Source: Anaerolineales bacterium
GTDB lineage: Bacteria > Chloroflexota > Anaerolineae > JAAEKA01
Length of the DNA: 64,000 nt
Assembly: GCA_020634615.1 (NCBI GenBank)
Contig: JACKBI010000013.1
Location: 138,786-202,785, forward strand
Direction of reading: 5' to 3'
Part shown: positions 42,777 to 51,624 of the stretch, piece by piece
Numbering within the stretch: position 1 is the first letter of the stretch
How the letters are laid out: each line of letters begins with the position of its first letter
Program-made: the position numbers and the translations under genes
The notes under the pieces: generated by a model
Told to the model about the DNA's origin: nothing
The model's input: the letters and a program-made list of their open reading frames with translations, nothing else
The model's database searches: none

Positions 42777-43550
42777 TTACTGCGCTGCAGCGTCGGCGAT
42801 GGCGTACACGACCTGCAACTGGGCGGTCATCTCCAACTCGCCGGGGGCGAGAGGACCACCGCCCTTGCCGAGAGCGTAGCTGGCGTTAACGCTTGCCATT
42901 GGCACTGCGTTGCCTGAAATCACCTCGCTGATGCTGATCAGCTCGCCGACGGCAACGTCGTGCAGGGCAGCAAGTTCTTCAGCGCGAGCGAGAGCATCTT
43001 CGGACGCCTTCTTGCGCGCCTCAGCCATCACGGTGTCGGGGTCACCCACGCTGAAATTCACGCCGTAGATGTTGTTAGCGCCGGCCGCAATCGCGGCTTC
43101 CAGCACATCGCCGACCTTGCTCAGATCGCGGATCGTGACGGTGACGCTATTGCTGACGTGGTAGATCACGTCGCTGCTCGGTTGTCCATCGGGACCGGTC
43201 GGGCGTTCGACGTAGATGTTGAACCCGGACGTCTGTACGTCTTTGGTGGGAATGCGCAGCTTGGTCAGCGCTGCCAGCACCGCGTCCATGGTGTCGGACA
43301 CGTCCGCGCTGGCCTGCTCGGCGCTGTCGCCGGTCATCTCGACGCCGATCTGCACCGAGGCCACATCCGGAACGACAGCGACCGTGCCCTCGCCAACCAC
43401 GGTGATCGTACGCGGCAGGACCGCTGCAGTTCCTGTTGCGCTTTGAGCCTCGACTGGTTGCGGCATGCTGTTTACAGCCAGGAACAGACCTGCTCCGGCC
43501 AGCAGCACCGCCAGCGCAATGACGACATACCGGTAAGTTTTCTCAGACAT
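42777..43550 (-). CDS. SIMPL domain (DUF541) exported protein
   Basis: A 257-aa protein. An N-terminal signal/anchor (YVVIALAVLLAGAGLFLAV) is followed by a SIMPL domain: RTITVVGEGTVAVVPDVASVQIGVE, VLAALTKLRIPTKDVQTSGFNIYVE, VSNSVTVTIRDLSKVGDVLEAAIAAGANNI, and ARKKASEDALARAEELA. SIMPL proteins (BP26/OMP28 family) form ring-like periplasmic or surface assemblies; their role here is unknown. GGAGG lies upstream of the ATG. A terminator separates it from etfA upstream. Confidence 0.9.
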   Translation of the reverse strand: MSEKTYRYVVIALAVLLAGAGLFLAVNSMPQPVEAQSATGTAAVLPRTITVVGEGTVAVVPDVASVQIGVEMTGDSAEQASADVSDTMDAVLAALTKLRIPTKDVQTSGFNIYVERPTGPDGQPSSDVIYHVSNSVTVTIRDLSKVGDVLEAAIAAGANNIYGVNFSVGDPDTVMAEARKKASEDALARAEELAALHDVAVGELISISEVISGNAVPMASVNASYALGKGGGPLAPGELEMTAQLQVVYAIADAAAQ

Positions 43551-43667
43551 TTGACTTTACCTCCAATTCGTTCTGAATCGTTTTCGACTTGATGCAGCGA
43601 TGTTGAAACGCTGCACCAGATATCACGACAGACGTCTGGCGCGTGTTCACTCCTGGGTGCTAACGCG

Positions 43668-43702
43668 AAGAGACAGCCACTTTTCGCAAGTGGCTGTCTC
43701 TT
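43668..43702. terminator. terminator between etfA and the SIMPL gene
   Basis: AAGAGACAGCCAC (43668-43680) pairs with GTGGCTGTCTCTT (43690-43702), 13 bp, 9-nt loop. The T-run is better on the plus strand than on the minus strand, on which both neighbours are read. Confidence 0.7.
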
Positions 43703-43733
43703 TTGATTCTATCTGTTGAGCGAAGGCAACAGG

Positions 43734-44711
43734 CTAAAGGCGCTTCTTGAACTCAGCGGTCAGCGCCGGCACGACCTCGAACAGGTCGCCGACGACGCCG
43801 TAGTTGGCTACCTGGAAGATCGGCGCTTCAGGATCCTTGTTGATCGCGACGATGATCTTGGAGTTGCCCATGCCGGCCAGGTGCTGGATCGCGCCGCTGA
43901 TGCCGCAGGCGATATAGAGGTCGGGTCGTACCGTCTTGCCGGTCTGGCCCACCTGGTGCTTGTAGGGGATGTAGCCCGCATCCACGGCCGCGCGGCTGGC
44001 GCCCATTGCGCCGCCCAGCGAGTCGGCCAGATCCTTGACCAGCTTGAAGCCCAGCTCAGGATCTTTGGCCACGCCGCGGCCGCCGCTGACGATGATCTTG
44101 GCGTCGGTCAGACTGACCTCACCGCCGGCGGTCGCCTCGAAGGAGTCGATCTGCTCGCGGATGTCGCCCGCGGCCATGACGGCGCCGGAGCGCACGATCT
44201 CGCCTGCTGCGCCGTCAGCTTCCGGTGTGGGGAAGGAACGGGGCCGGATGCTGGCAACGGCCAGCGGTCCGACGAAGCGAACCGTAGTCAACATATTGCC
44301 GGAGAAGACGGGTCGGACTGCGGTCAGTTCGCCGCCGTCCACCGCCAGATCGCTGCAATCCGCGGCCAGGCCCGCACCCAGATCGCACGCCACCACGGCC
44401 GACAGGTCGCGGCCGCGCGTGGTGGCCGGGAAGAGAACCGCCTTGGGGCTGTGCGCCTTGACCAGATCCTCGACAACGGCTGCATACGGCTCGATCCGGA
44501 AAGCTGCCAGCGAGGCATCTTCGACCAGATGCACCACGTCGGCGCCGTAGGTCAGCGCCTCATTGGCCACCGCTTCGACGCCGTTGCCGATGACGACAGC
44601 GGCCAGTTTGCCGCCCATTTGGCCGGCCAGCGACTTAGCCTTGCCCAACACTTCCCATGATACGGGGGACGCCTGGCCATTGAACTGTTCGATGTATACT
44701 AAAATACTCAT
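43734..44711 (-). CDS. etfA: electron transfer flavoprotein alpha subunit
   Basis: A 325-aa protein. The C-terminal FAD domain has KIIVSGGRGVAKDPELGFKLVKDLADSLGGAMGASRAAVDAGYIPYKHQVGQTGKTVRPDLYIACGISGAIQHLAGM, the ETF-alpha signature. The N-terminal domain contains LFPATTRGRDLSA. GGGAGAG lies before the ATG, 15 bp after etfB. With EtfB it carries electrons from acyl-CoA or other dehydrogenases to a quinone oxidoreductase. No dehydrogenase partner is adjacent. Confidence 0.96.
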   Translation of the reverse strand: MSILVYIEQFNGQASPVSWEVLGKAKSLAGQMGGKLAAVVIGNGVEAVANEALTYGADVVHLVEDASLAAFRIEPYAAVVEDLVKAHSPKAVLFPATTRGRDLSAVVACDLGAGLAADCSDLAVDGGELTAVRPVFSGNMLTTVRFVGPLAVASIRPRSFPTPEADGAAGEIVRSGAVMAAGDIREQIDSFEATAGGEVSLTDAKIIVSGGRGVAKDPELGFKLVKDLADSLGGAMGASRAAVDAGYIPYKHQVGQTGKTVRPDLYIACGISGAIQHLAGMGNSKIIVAINKDPEAPIFQVANYGVVGDLFEVVPALTAEFKKRL

Positions 44712-44726
44712 TTTTTCTCTCCCAGA

Positions 44727-45521
44727 TCAAATGACCTTCTCGGCCATCAACAAATCGGCCAGCTTGGCAGCGGTGGCCTCGACGGTAGCTTCTTTGACCA
44801 GCACCACCTGCGACGAGCGGGCAGCCGGTTTGCGCAGATCGGTCCACTGGGCAAGAGCGGCTGTTTGGCCGACGCTTCCGGCGCTTACGTCCAGGTCAGC
44901 CAGCGACCAGACCGGTATCTGCGCCTTGGACGCCTTGCGGATGCCCATAAATGTCGGATAGCGCGGGTCGTTGATTTCCTTGCTGACCGAGACCACAGCG
45001 GGCAGGCTGGCAGTCAGGGTCTCGCGGCCTTCTTCAAGCTGGCGCTCGACCGTGATCTTGCCTCCCGCTACGTCAACGATTTTGGTGACATTTGTCAGAA
45101 GAGTTGCGCCCAGCTTACGGGCCAGTCCAGGGGCTACCAATCCGCTGTTGCCGTCCACCGATTGCTTGCCGGCCAGCACCACGTCCACGGGGCCGTTTTT
45201 CTTGATGGCGGCTGCCAGAATCGTGGCGGTTCCCCAGGCATCAGAACCGGCGAAAGCAGGGTCGCTGAGCAGGACTGCGCTTTGCACGCCGCGCGCGATG
45301 GCATCTTTCAGCGCCTCGGTCGCCTTTTCCTCGCCAACCGTGACAACGGTGACATCGCCGCCGAATCGATCCTGCAATTGCAGGCCTTCCTCCACGGCAA
45401 ACTCGTCCCATGGATTGAGGACCAGCGTTGTCTTGATATCGCCGGACGTCACTTCAGCTACACTGATCTTGGGAAGCTCTGCTGTGTCGGGTGTCTGCTT
45501 GACACACACTACGATGTTCAA
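44727..45521 (-). CDS. etfB: electron transfer flavoprotein beta subunit
   Basis: A 264-aa protein with MNIVVCVKQTPDTAELPKI, VLAGKQSVDGNSGLVAPGLARKLG and LPAVVSVSKEINDPRYPTFMGIRKASK, all typical of ETF-beta, the subunit that binds AMP. The start codon is TTG at 45521, preceded by AAGGAGGTGATCC, which is complementary to the whole 3' end of 16S rRNA; this strong site probably offsets the weak start codon. It is the first gene of etfBA, with a TATAAT on the minus strand at 45575-45570. Confidence 0.95.
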   Translation of the reverse strand: MNIVVCVKQTPDTAELPKISVAEVTSGDIKTTLVLNPWDEFAVEEGLQLQDRFGGDVTVVTVGEEKATEALKDAIARGVQSAVLLSDPAFAGSDAWGTATILAAAIKKNGPVDVVLAGKQSVDGNSGLVAPGLARKLGATLLTNVTKIVDVAGGKITVERQLEEGRETLTASLPAVVSVSKEINDPRYPTFMGIRKASKAQIPVWSLADLDVSAGSVGQTAALAQWTDLRKPAARSSQVVLVKEATVEATAAKLADLLMAEKVI

Positions 45522-45569
45522 GGGATCACCTCCTTGTGATTATTCGAACTCGGATCAAACGTTAGTAGG

Positions 45570-45575
45570 ATTATA
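45570..45575 (-). promoter_or_regulatory. probable -10 element of etfBA
   Basis: TATAAT on the minus strand, about 50 bp upstream of the etfB start. No convincing -35 hexamer lies 16-18 bp further upstream. Confidence 0.5.
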
Positions 45576-45734
45576 TCACGGTTGTGAACCATGGTGCTAG
45601 TTTTGGTGACTGGTTGTACGAGCGAGATTTGCTGCCAGAACGGATGTGCAGTCGGAAGCGTTTTGTGGTAGAATTGGTCAATCTGGGTATGTAGCCAGTT
45701 ACGTGTAGACCAGACATACCGCCGTGACAAGCCT

Positions 45735-48407
45735 ATGACTATCGAACAATACGAAATCGAGGCTTTCCTGCGCACCCTGCCCCGGGTGTCAAACTGGCCT
45801 GAGCGCGACATTCGCTGGCTGGCCAGCAATGCCGTTCAGGTCGAGCTGCCGGCGGATACCTCAGTTTTCGCGAGATCCACCCAATCGGATGATGCGTTTA
45901 TCGTCTATGATGGCCAGGTGCGCCAGTACATCGAGGATGCCAAAGGTGAGGAGTGGTGGTTCCGCACCTGCACCAAGGGCGCGGTGCTGATGCAGGAGCG
46001 GCTCTTCCGCGGTGAGGGCCATGCCACTCAGGCCGTCACCGAAATGCGCTCGATCCTGCTGCAAGTACACGCGTCAGCGCTGAACGAGCTGCTGACTCGC
46101 CACCCTGAGCTCTGGGATCTGCTCAGTTTCTCGACCGCTTTCCGTCTCCAGGGCATCCCCATTCTGCGCGCGTTGAATGACAATCAAATCGAAATCCTGG
46201 CGTCCACAGTCGAAATCAAGGAATTCAAGCCGGGCCAAACCATTTGCACGCGCGAGGATGAGGACGGCCGTCTGTGGATTATCGACTGGGGACAGGTACG
46301 CATCAGCGAGCGCGGTGAGGTTGGGGTGGACGGCGGCGGCCATAACGTGGTGTACGAGCAGAATGGACAGGGGAGCAGCAAGTCGTCGTCCCAGCCGTCG
46401 ATCCTGACTGCCGGCAACTACTTCGCGGGCGGGCAGCTGGCTATCTGGGACCTGCGCGGCCTCGAAACCGTGACTGCTGTGGCCGAGACGCGGGTCAAGC
46501 TGCTCAGCATCGATCGCGGTGTGGTCGAAAGGATGATCATTGGTGTGGCGGATGTGCGCAACCAGCTTTCGCAGCACTTCGACCTGGGCGAGCGGCTGGT
46601 CGGCGCGCTGAGCAAGGATGAACTGTTCGCCGATCTGCAACCACAACATTGGGATGATCTGCTGAGTATCACCGGCTGGGAACATGTGCCCGCGGATCTG
46701 GATGTGGTTCGCCAGGGACAGGATGGAACCAAGCTCTACATCCTGGCGGCGGGCACGGCGCATGTGTTCGCACGCGATGCCTCTGGCCGGGAGCTGCCCC
46801 AGTATCTGTTGAACGAGAACGACCGAAATTTCTTTGGCGTTCACGCGCTGCTGTCACATGACCGCTACGTGGCGACGGTTCGCTCAACCCAATCGCCGCT
46901 TGCGGATGGCACGACGCTCGATGGATCGGACTGGCTGACCCTTCAAGAAGATGATCTGAAGTATCTGATCAATTCAAAACGGGAGCGCTGGGAGCGGACC
47001 AAACTGGGCGCTACGGTGCTCAAAGGGCCCGTCGGCAAGGAATATGACTGGCTGAAGCAGGACGAGGACGTCATGCTGGTCACCCGCCGGCACTCCATCT
47101 GGCTCTGGCTGCGCGTCATCCTGGCGTTTGTGATCGCCTATGGTTTCGTTGGGCTGCTGGCGCTCATCGATGCGATCTTCAAAGTGAACATCACCACGTT
47201 GGCCTACGCATTGGCGCTGTTGGTGCCGTTGGTTCTCCTGCTCACGTGGTATATGGTGGACTATTACAATGACTACTATGTCGTCACCACGCAGCGTCTG
47301 GTGCGCCGCGATCAGGTGCTGCTGATCAGCGAAAATCGCGTCGATGCCATGATGGAGCGGGTGCAGGACACCGAGTTGCGCACCCGGCTGATCGGCAAGA
47401 TATTCAACTTTGGCGACCTTAACATCAGCACAGCAGCCACAGGCGGTGTCATCCGTTTCACCATGCTGCCGAATCCGGCCAAGGTGCAGGGCATCATTGC
47501 CGGTTTGCAGGCGCAGCGAAAGGCGTTTGTCCAGGCAGAAGAGCGTGAAAATCTGCGTCACATGATGTTGCAGAAGCTCAGCATCCGACTCATCCCGACC
47601 TATCCGCCGCGGGTATTGCCTGAGGGCACAATGACAACGGCGCAAGTCGGGCCGGTCGCTGCCTTTTTCAGGCGATTGCTTGATCCGATCGAACGCTTCT
47701 TTCATTGGCTTTGGCGCTTCCCGGAGACAGCCTATATTTGGCTCATCAGCCTGATATCCAAGAGCGCTGGCGAGGAAGTGAAGAAGGAGCGAGCTGCAAA
47801 AAAGAAGAGAAAAGCAGAGAAGGAACCTGACACTGTTGTTTACCGAAAGCATCCGTGGTTCCTGGTTCGCGCCGCCGCCATTCCGATTATCACGCTGATC
47901 CTCACCGGCATAGTGATCCTGATCCCTGGTAAATTCATCCAGTCGTTGGGGCTGCCGACGCTGATCGAGGGCGGACTGGCAATCTGGGTGGTCATTTGCC
48001 TCTTCTGGCTCTGGTTCCGCGTCGAAAACTGGCGCAACGACAAGTACATATTGACACGGTCGCACATCATCGACATCTACGCTCTGCCACTGGGACTGCG
48101 TGAGTCGGTCAAGCAAGCCGAATGGGACAAGGTCCAGAACGCCAGTTTCCTGATTCCCTATTTCTGGGCGAACTTGCTCGACTTCGGTACGGTGACGGTG
48201 GAAACCGCGTCCACCTTTGGTAACTTCGAATTCCTGCACGTGCCGCACCCGGAGGCGGTGCAGCAGGAGGTTTTCCTGCGTCTGGAAATCGCCCGCCATG
48301 CCAGCGAGCAGAAGGCCAAGGCCGCTCAGCAATCGGTGCAGCTGGAAGCGCTGGACCTGTACCACCATTATCAAACAGACCCGATGTACAGTGGGGCGGA
48401 CACGTAA
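45735..48407 (+). CDS. multidomain protein: three cNMP-binding-like folds and two membrane/PH-like modules
   Basis: An 890-aa protein. Three tandem CRP-type beta-rolls lie at about residues 12-125, 140-265 (FKPGQTICTREDEDGRLWIIDWGQVRIS) and 290-412 (DVVRQGQDGTKLYILAAGTAHVFARD). Two membrane spans follow (about 452-510) with a bacterial PH-like domain (YYNDYYVVTTQRLVRRDQVLL and ISTAATGGVIRFTMLPNP). A charged Lys/Glu linker (about 675-710) leads to a second pair of spans (about 725-785) and a second PH-like domain (NDKYILTRSHIIDIYALPLG, FGTVTVETASTFGNFEFLHVPHP). The cNMP domains diverge from the canonical cassette, so ligand binding is uncertain. It is monocistronic. It may be a membrane sensor for a nucleotide or an envelope organiser. 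Confidence 0.8.
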   Translation: MTIEQYEIEAFLRTLPRVSNWPERDIRWLASNAVQVELPADTSVFARSTQSDDAFIVYDGQVRQYIEDAKGEEWWFRTCTKGAVLMQERLFRGEGHATQAVTEMRSILLQVHASALNELLTRHPELWDLLSFSTAFRLQGIPILRALNDNQIEILASTVEIKEFKPGQTICTREDEDGRLWIIDWGQVRISERGEVGVDGGGHNVVYEQNGQGSSKSSSQPSILTAGNYFAGGQLAIWDLRGLETVTAVAETRVKLLSIDRGVVERMIIGVADVRNQLSQHFDLGERLVGALSKDELFADLQPQHWDDLLSITGWEHVPADLDVVRQGQDGTKLYILAAGTAHVFARDASGRELPQYLLNENDRNFFGVHALLSHDRYVATVRSTQSPLADGTTLDGSDWLTLQEDDLKYLINSKRERWERTKLGATVLKGPVGKEYDWLKQDEDVMLVTRRHSIWLWLRVILAFVIAYGFVGLLALIDAIFKVNITTLAYALALLVPLVLLLTWYMVDYYNDYYVVTTQRLVRRDQVLLISENRVDAMMERVQDTELRTRLIGKIFNFGDLNISTAATGGVIRFTMLPNPAKVQGIIAGLQAQRKAFVQAEERENLRHMMLQKLSIRLIPTYPPRVLPEGTMTTAQVGPVAAFFRRLLDPIERFFHWLWRFPETAYIWLISLISKSAGEEVKKERAAKKKRKAEKEPDTVVYRKHPWFLVRAAAIPIITLILTGIVILIPGKFIQSLGLPTLIEGGLAIWVVICLFWLWFRVENWRNDKYILTRSHIIDIYALPLGLRESVKQAEWDKVQNASFLIPYFWANLLDFGTVTVETASTFGNFEFLHVPHPEAVQQEVFLRLEIARHASEQKAKAAQQSVQLEALDLYHHYQTDPMYSGADT

Positions 48408-48423
48408 ACAACAGCCTTGCAAT

Positions 48424-48460
48424 AAAAAAGTCCGACTTTTCAGCTAAGTCGGACTTTTTT
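48424..48460. terminator. bidirectional terminator
   Basis: AAAAAAGTCCGACTT (48424-48438) and AAGTCGGACTTTTTT (48446-48460) form a perfect 15-bp stem with T-runs in both directions, between convergent genes. Confidence 0.93.
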
Positions 48461-48470
48461 GTTGACCCGT

Positions 48471-49397
48471 TTACACGGTTGGTTGCTTGCTCTTGCGTCG
48501 TCTGCGCAACCAGCGAATCAGCAGGATGAGCAGCACGATAGGAATCGCCAGCAGCAGCAGGATGGGCACCACCACGATCAGCAGCGTAATGGCCGTGTCG
48601 ATCAGTCCCTGCATCACCGACACCAGCGTGCGCAGCGCGTTCTTGACCGTCACCAACGGCTGCCAGCCTTCTTCCACCACCGGCTTCTGGCCCTCGTCCG
48701 GCACCAGATCAGCGGTGATGGTCGACAACGAAACCTGGTTGGCCAGGTACTGCAGACGACCCTTGACCTGCTCGATCTGGCCGCGCTTCTCTGTCAGTGC
48801 GTTGTAGACCTCCAGAATGTCGCTGGGCTTGGCGTTGGGACGCTCGCGTACCTCGGTCAGCATCGCTTGCAGCTCGCGCTCGGCCGCTTCCAGATTGCGC
48901 AGTTGCGCCTCGAGATCAGTGTACTCGGCTGTGACGTCGCTGGCGTTGCTGTTCTCATTGATCACGCGAATCCCCAGCGCCCGGATGGCATCCAGTGTGC
49001 CCGGGTAGTTCTCTGCCGGCACGCGGATCACAATGTGGCCGCGCATCAGATCGCCGTAGTACTGGGTCAGCTCTGACTGCGATACATAGCCGCTGGCACT
49101 GGCAGCCAGCGCCTCGATATCCTTCAGGCTGGCCGCAGGATCCTTGACAACGATGCTGAGAAACGCCTGGTAGATGATCTTGCGCGGGTCGGGCGCAACC
49201 TCTTCCTGGCCGATCACGACACTGGCATCACTGGCCGACCCCGCTTCGGCCATTTCCATCGGGGGGGACGCAGGTGCGGCAGCCGGCGCACTGCCCGTGT
49301 CACGAGCAACGGACTGAAATTCAGGGCTCTGGGTCGCGCATCCGGCTACAACAACCAGAAGCGTCGCCGCGAGCATCACGTAAACAACTCGTCTCAT
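48471..49397 (-). CDS. DUF4349 lipoprotein
   Basis: A 308-aa protein. The signal peptide MRRVVYVMLAATLLVVVAGC has lipobox Cys20. A DUF4349 domain follows, containing RKIIYQAFLSIVVKDPAASLKDIEALA, RGHIVIRVPAENYPGTLDAIRALG and a coiled-coil region ELQAMLTEVRERPNAKPSDILEVYNALTEKRGQIEQVKGRL. A C-terminal membrane span (LLIVVVPILLLLAIPIVLLILLI) and a basic tail (RRRRKSK) complete it. GGAGGAG precedes the ATG at 49397; codons further upstream are not credible. Family function is unknown. Confidence 0.88.
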   Translation of the reverse strand: MRRVVYVMLAATLLVVVAGCATQSPEFQSVARDTGSAPAAAPASPPMEMAEAGSASDASVVIGQEEVAPDPRKIIYQAFLSIVVKDPAASLKDIEALAASASGYVSQSELTQYYGDLMRGHIVIRVPAENYPGTLDAIRALGIRVINENSNASDVTAEYTDLEAQLRNLEAAERELQAMLTEVRERPNAKPSDILEVYNALTEKRGQIEQVKGRLQYLANQVSLSTITADLVPDEGQKPVVEEGWQPLVTVKNALRTLVSVMQGLIDTAITLLIVVVPILLLLAIPIVLLILLIRWLRRRRKSKQPTV

Positions 49398-49557
49398 CTC
49401 AAAACTCCTCCGAAACCAGAACTTGTGGGCAAGGATGGGAGCGCACAATTACTCCCGCAGATTCCACGAAACGGACCCCTCTAATGTTCAACGGCTGTAC
49501 GGGTCTTCTTGATCAGCTTGTCACGCTGAATCGGGCCAGGACAAGTCGCCTGCCGGC

Positions 49558-50334
49558 CTACCAGCCGTAGGCGATGCGGGCGATGAGTCGTTCGGGCAGG
49601 TCCGCAACACGCATCGCGGCCTGCGTCATCTCGATGTCGTAGCGGATGCGGCGAAAACGCATAACTTCCTGGTCGGTGTCGAGGAGCAGGTAGGCCGCGC
49701 GCGCGTCGTTGTCGCGTGGTTGACCAACACTGCCGGGGTTGATGATCAGCCGATGCTCGCCCACCAGACTGATGTCAAGATCGGCGACAGGCAGATGGCC
49801 GGTGCAACTCATTCGGCGCGTTTTCGTATCCAGCGCCAGACGGAATAGCAGCGGGACGTGGGTGTGCCCAACCAGGCAATACGGGGTGTCGAAAAAGTCG
49901 AAGTTCTCCCGTGCGATACGGGTATTGGTGATATACTCCCATATCGGATGGCGCGGGCTGGCATGTGTAACGGTGAATTTCTGTCGTTCCTGAGGCGTCG
50001 ACGGGAGACTCTGTAGATACTGAAGACTGTGTGCGTCCAGCTTGTCCTGAGTCCACAATACCATTTTGCGGGCCTCGGGGTTGAAGTCGTCGATGTCCAG
50101 CTTGCCCAGCGCAGCCCAGTCATGGTTGCCCGCTACCCGCAGGTGGTCAGCCGATTCCGCTTCCAGGCGCTGGATGCACTCGTTGGGATACGGGCCATAA
50201 CCGACGATGTCGCCCAGCGACCAGATGGCATCGAACCCGCGCCGACCTCCCCAGTCAAACGACGAGGCATCGGCCAGCACTTCCTCCAGCGCGGCAAGGT
50301 TCGCATGAATGTCGGAAAGGACAAGGATTCGCAT
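49558..50334 (-). CDS. metallophosphoesterase (YfcE/MJ0936-like)
   Basis: A 258-aa calcineurin-like phosphoesterase. The metal-binding motifs LVLSDIHANLAALEEVL (D-x-H), WSLGDIVGYGPYPNECIQ (GD), VAGNHDWAALG (GNHD), THASPR and LVGHTHVPLLF (GHxH) are all present in order. Members act as phosphodiesterases or nucleotidases; the substrate is not predictable. It is divergent from tsaE with about 110 bp between. Confidence 0.93.
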   Translation of the reverse strand: MRILVLSDIHANLAALEEVLADASSFDWGGRRGFDAIWSLGDIVGYGPYPNECIQRLEAESADHLRVAGNHDWAALGKLDIDDFNPEARKMVLWTQDKLDAHSLQYLQSLPSTPQERQKFTVTHASPRHPIWEYITNTRIARENFDFFDTPYCLVGHTHVPLLFRLALDTKTRRMSCTGHLPVADLDISLVGEHRLIINPGSVGQPRDNDARAAYLLLDTDQEVMRFRRIRYDIEMTQAAMRVADLPERLIARIAYGW

Positions 50335-50400
50335 AAGGAGAAATATACCCTAGCGAATTGCGAACTGCAAATACAAAACGCGACACTGTGCATCTGGCGA

Positions 50401-50429
50401 TTGGCGATAGCAGTCTGCAAATGTATAAT
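50401..50429 (+). promoter_or_regulatory. promoter of tsaE-tsaB-rimI
   Basis: TTGGCG (50401-50406), 17 bp, TATAAT (50424-50429), 18 bp before the tsaE start. The surrounding gap is again built of drifting 7-base words (GCGAATT, GCGAACT, TGGCGAT, TGGCGAT). Confidence 0.65.
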
Positions 50430-50446
50430 CTCTGGCATCACGAGCC

Positions 50447-50935
50447 ATGACGACATTAGTTTCCAATAGCGAGGACATGACGGAACAGATTGGTGAGGCG
50501 CTGGGCCGCATCCTGCAGCCCGGGGATGTGGTCGCGCTGATCGGCGATTTGGGCGCGGGCAAGACGTGCATGACGCGCGGCATCGCACGCGGGTTGGGCA
50601 TCGCCGATCCTGTCACCAGCCCGACTTTCATCCTGGTCGCTGAGTACAGGACTGCGCGCGGCTTTCCGCTCTACCACGCCGACTGCTACCGGCTGGGCGA
50701 TGCAGCGGTCGCGGAGGCCGAAAGCATTGGTCTGGACGAGATGATGGAAGGATCGGGAGTCGCCGTAGTCGAGTGGGCCGAACGAATCGACCGCTTGCTG
50801 CCTGACGACACGCTGCGTATCGAACTCGTCGCGACCGATGACCTGGAGCGCAGTTTGACGCTGCACGCCGGTGGCCCGCGCGGACGCTTGATGATGGAAA
50901 CGCTGGCGCAAGCTGCCGCAGGGGTTTTGACATAA
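50447..50935 (+). CDS. tsaE: tRNA threonylcarbamoyladenosine biosynthesis ATPase TsaE
   Basis: 162 aa. Walker A GDLGAGKTCMTRGIARGLG, SPTFILVAEY, and LYHADCYRLGD followed by GLDEMMEGSGVAVVEWAERI identify TsaE. It drives t6A37 formation together with TsaB, TsaD and TsaC. Its stop overlaps the tsaB start by one base (TAATG). The tsaE-tsaB-rimI order is common in bacteria. Confidence 0.96.
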   Translation: MTTLVSNSEDMTEQIGEALGRILQPGDVVALIGDLGAGKTCMTRGIARGLGIADPVTSPTFILVAEYRTARGFPLYHADCYRLGDAAVAEAESIGLDEMMEGSGVAVVEWAERIDRLLPDDTLRIELVATDDLERSLTLHAGGPRGRLMMETLAQAAAGVLT

Positions 50936-51624
50936 TGTTATTGGCTCTTGACACCGCCACCCGCCAGAGCGGCCTGGCTTTGCTGCATGATGAGACGCTG
51001 GTCGCTGAGTTGAACTGGACCTCCAACGACAGCCAGACCGTTGAACTGCTGCCGCGACTCGGCCAGATTCTTGCGTGGCATGGTCTCTCGCCCCGCGATA
51101 TCGACGCAGTGGCGGTCAGCCTGGGGCCTGGGTCGTTCACCGGCTTGCGGGTCGCGTTGAGCATCGCCAAAGGAATGGCAGTTGCGCACGGGACGCCTCT
51201 GCTGGGCGTGCCGACGCTGGATGCCAGCGCGCTGCCCTTCGTGTCAGCGGGCAAACTGGTGTGCGCTGTGGCTCCGGCCGGTCGCGGCCGCGTCTACTGG
51301 GCAACCTATGCAGCGACCGCCGACGAGTCGAGGCCGGTTACGGTATCACTGGGCGGGTGGCAGGGCTGGCGCAGCAATTTCCAGCTCGGTGATGTGCCTG
51401 CTCTGGCCGCGGCACTGCCGGAGCCGGCGCTGTTGGTTGGCGAGATACCACCAGCGCTGCATGAAACCATCCGCAGGCTGCTGGCCGGCCGGGTCGAACT
51501 CACGGCGCCGGCGGCAACCGGACGGCGGGCAGCCTCTATCGCCGCATTGGGCTGGGTGCGCTGGCGCGCCGGCGATTTTGACGACGCGGCCAGTCTCGCG
51601 CCGATCTACCTGCAAGAGCCGTGA
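50935..51624 (+). CDS. tsaB: tRNA threonylcarbamoyladenosine biosynthesis protein TsaB
   Basis: 229 aa with LLALDTATRQSGLALLHD at the N-terminus and the ASKHA-type SLGPGSFTGLRVALSIAKGMA, both diagnostic of TsaB, the scaffold partner of TsaD. The C-terminal YLQEP is typical. It overlaps rimI (GTGA). TsaD is not in the window. Confidence 0.95.
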   Translation: MLLALDTATRQSGLALLHDETLVAELNWTSNDSQTVELLPRLGQILAWHGLSPRDIDAVAVSLGPGSFTGLRVALSIAKGMAVAHGTPLLGVPTLDASALPFVSAGKLVCAVAPAGRGRVYWATYAATADESRPVTVSLGGWQGWRSNFQLGDVPALAAALPEPALLVGEIPPALHETIRRLLAGRVELTAPAATGRRAASIAALGWVRWRAGDFDDAASLAPIYLQEP

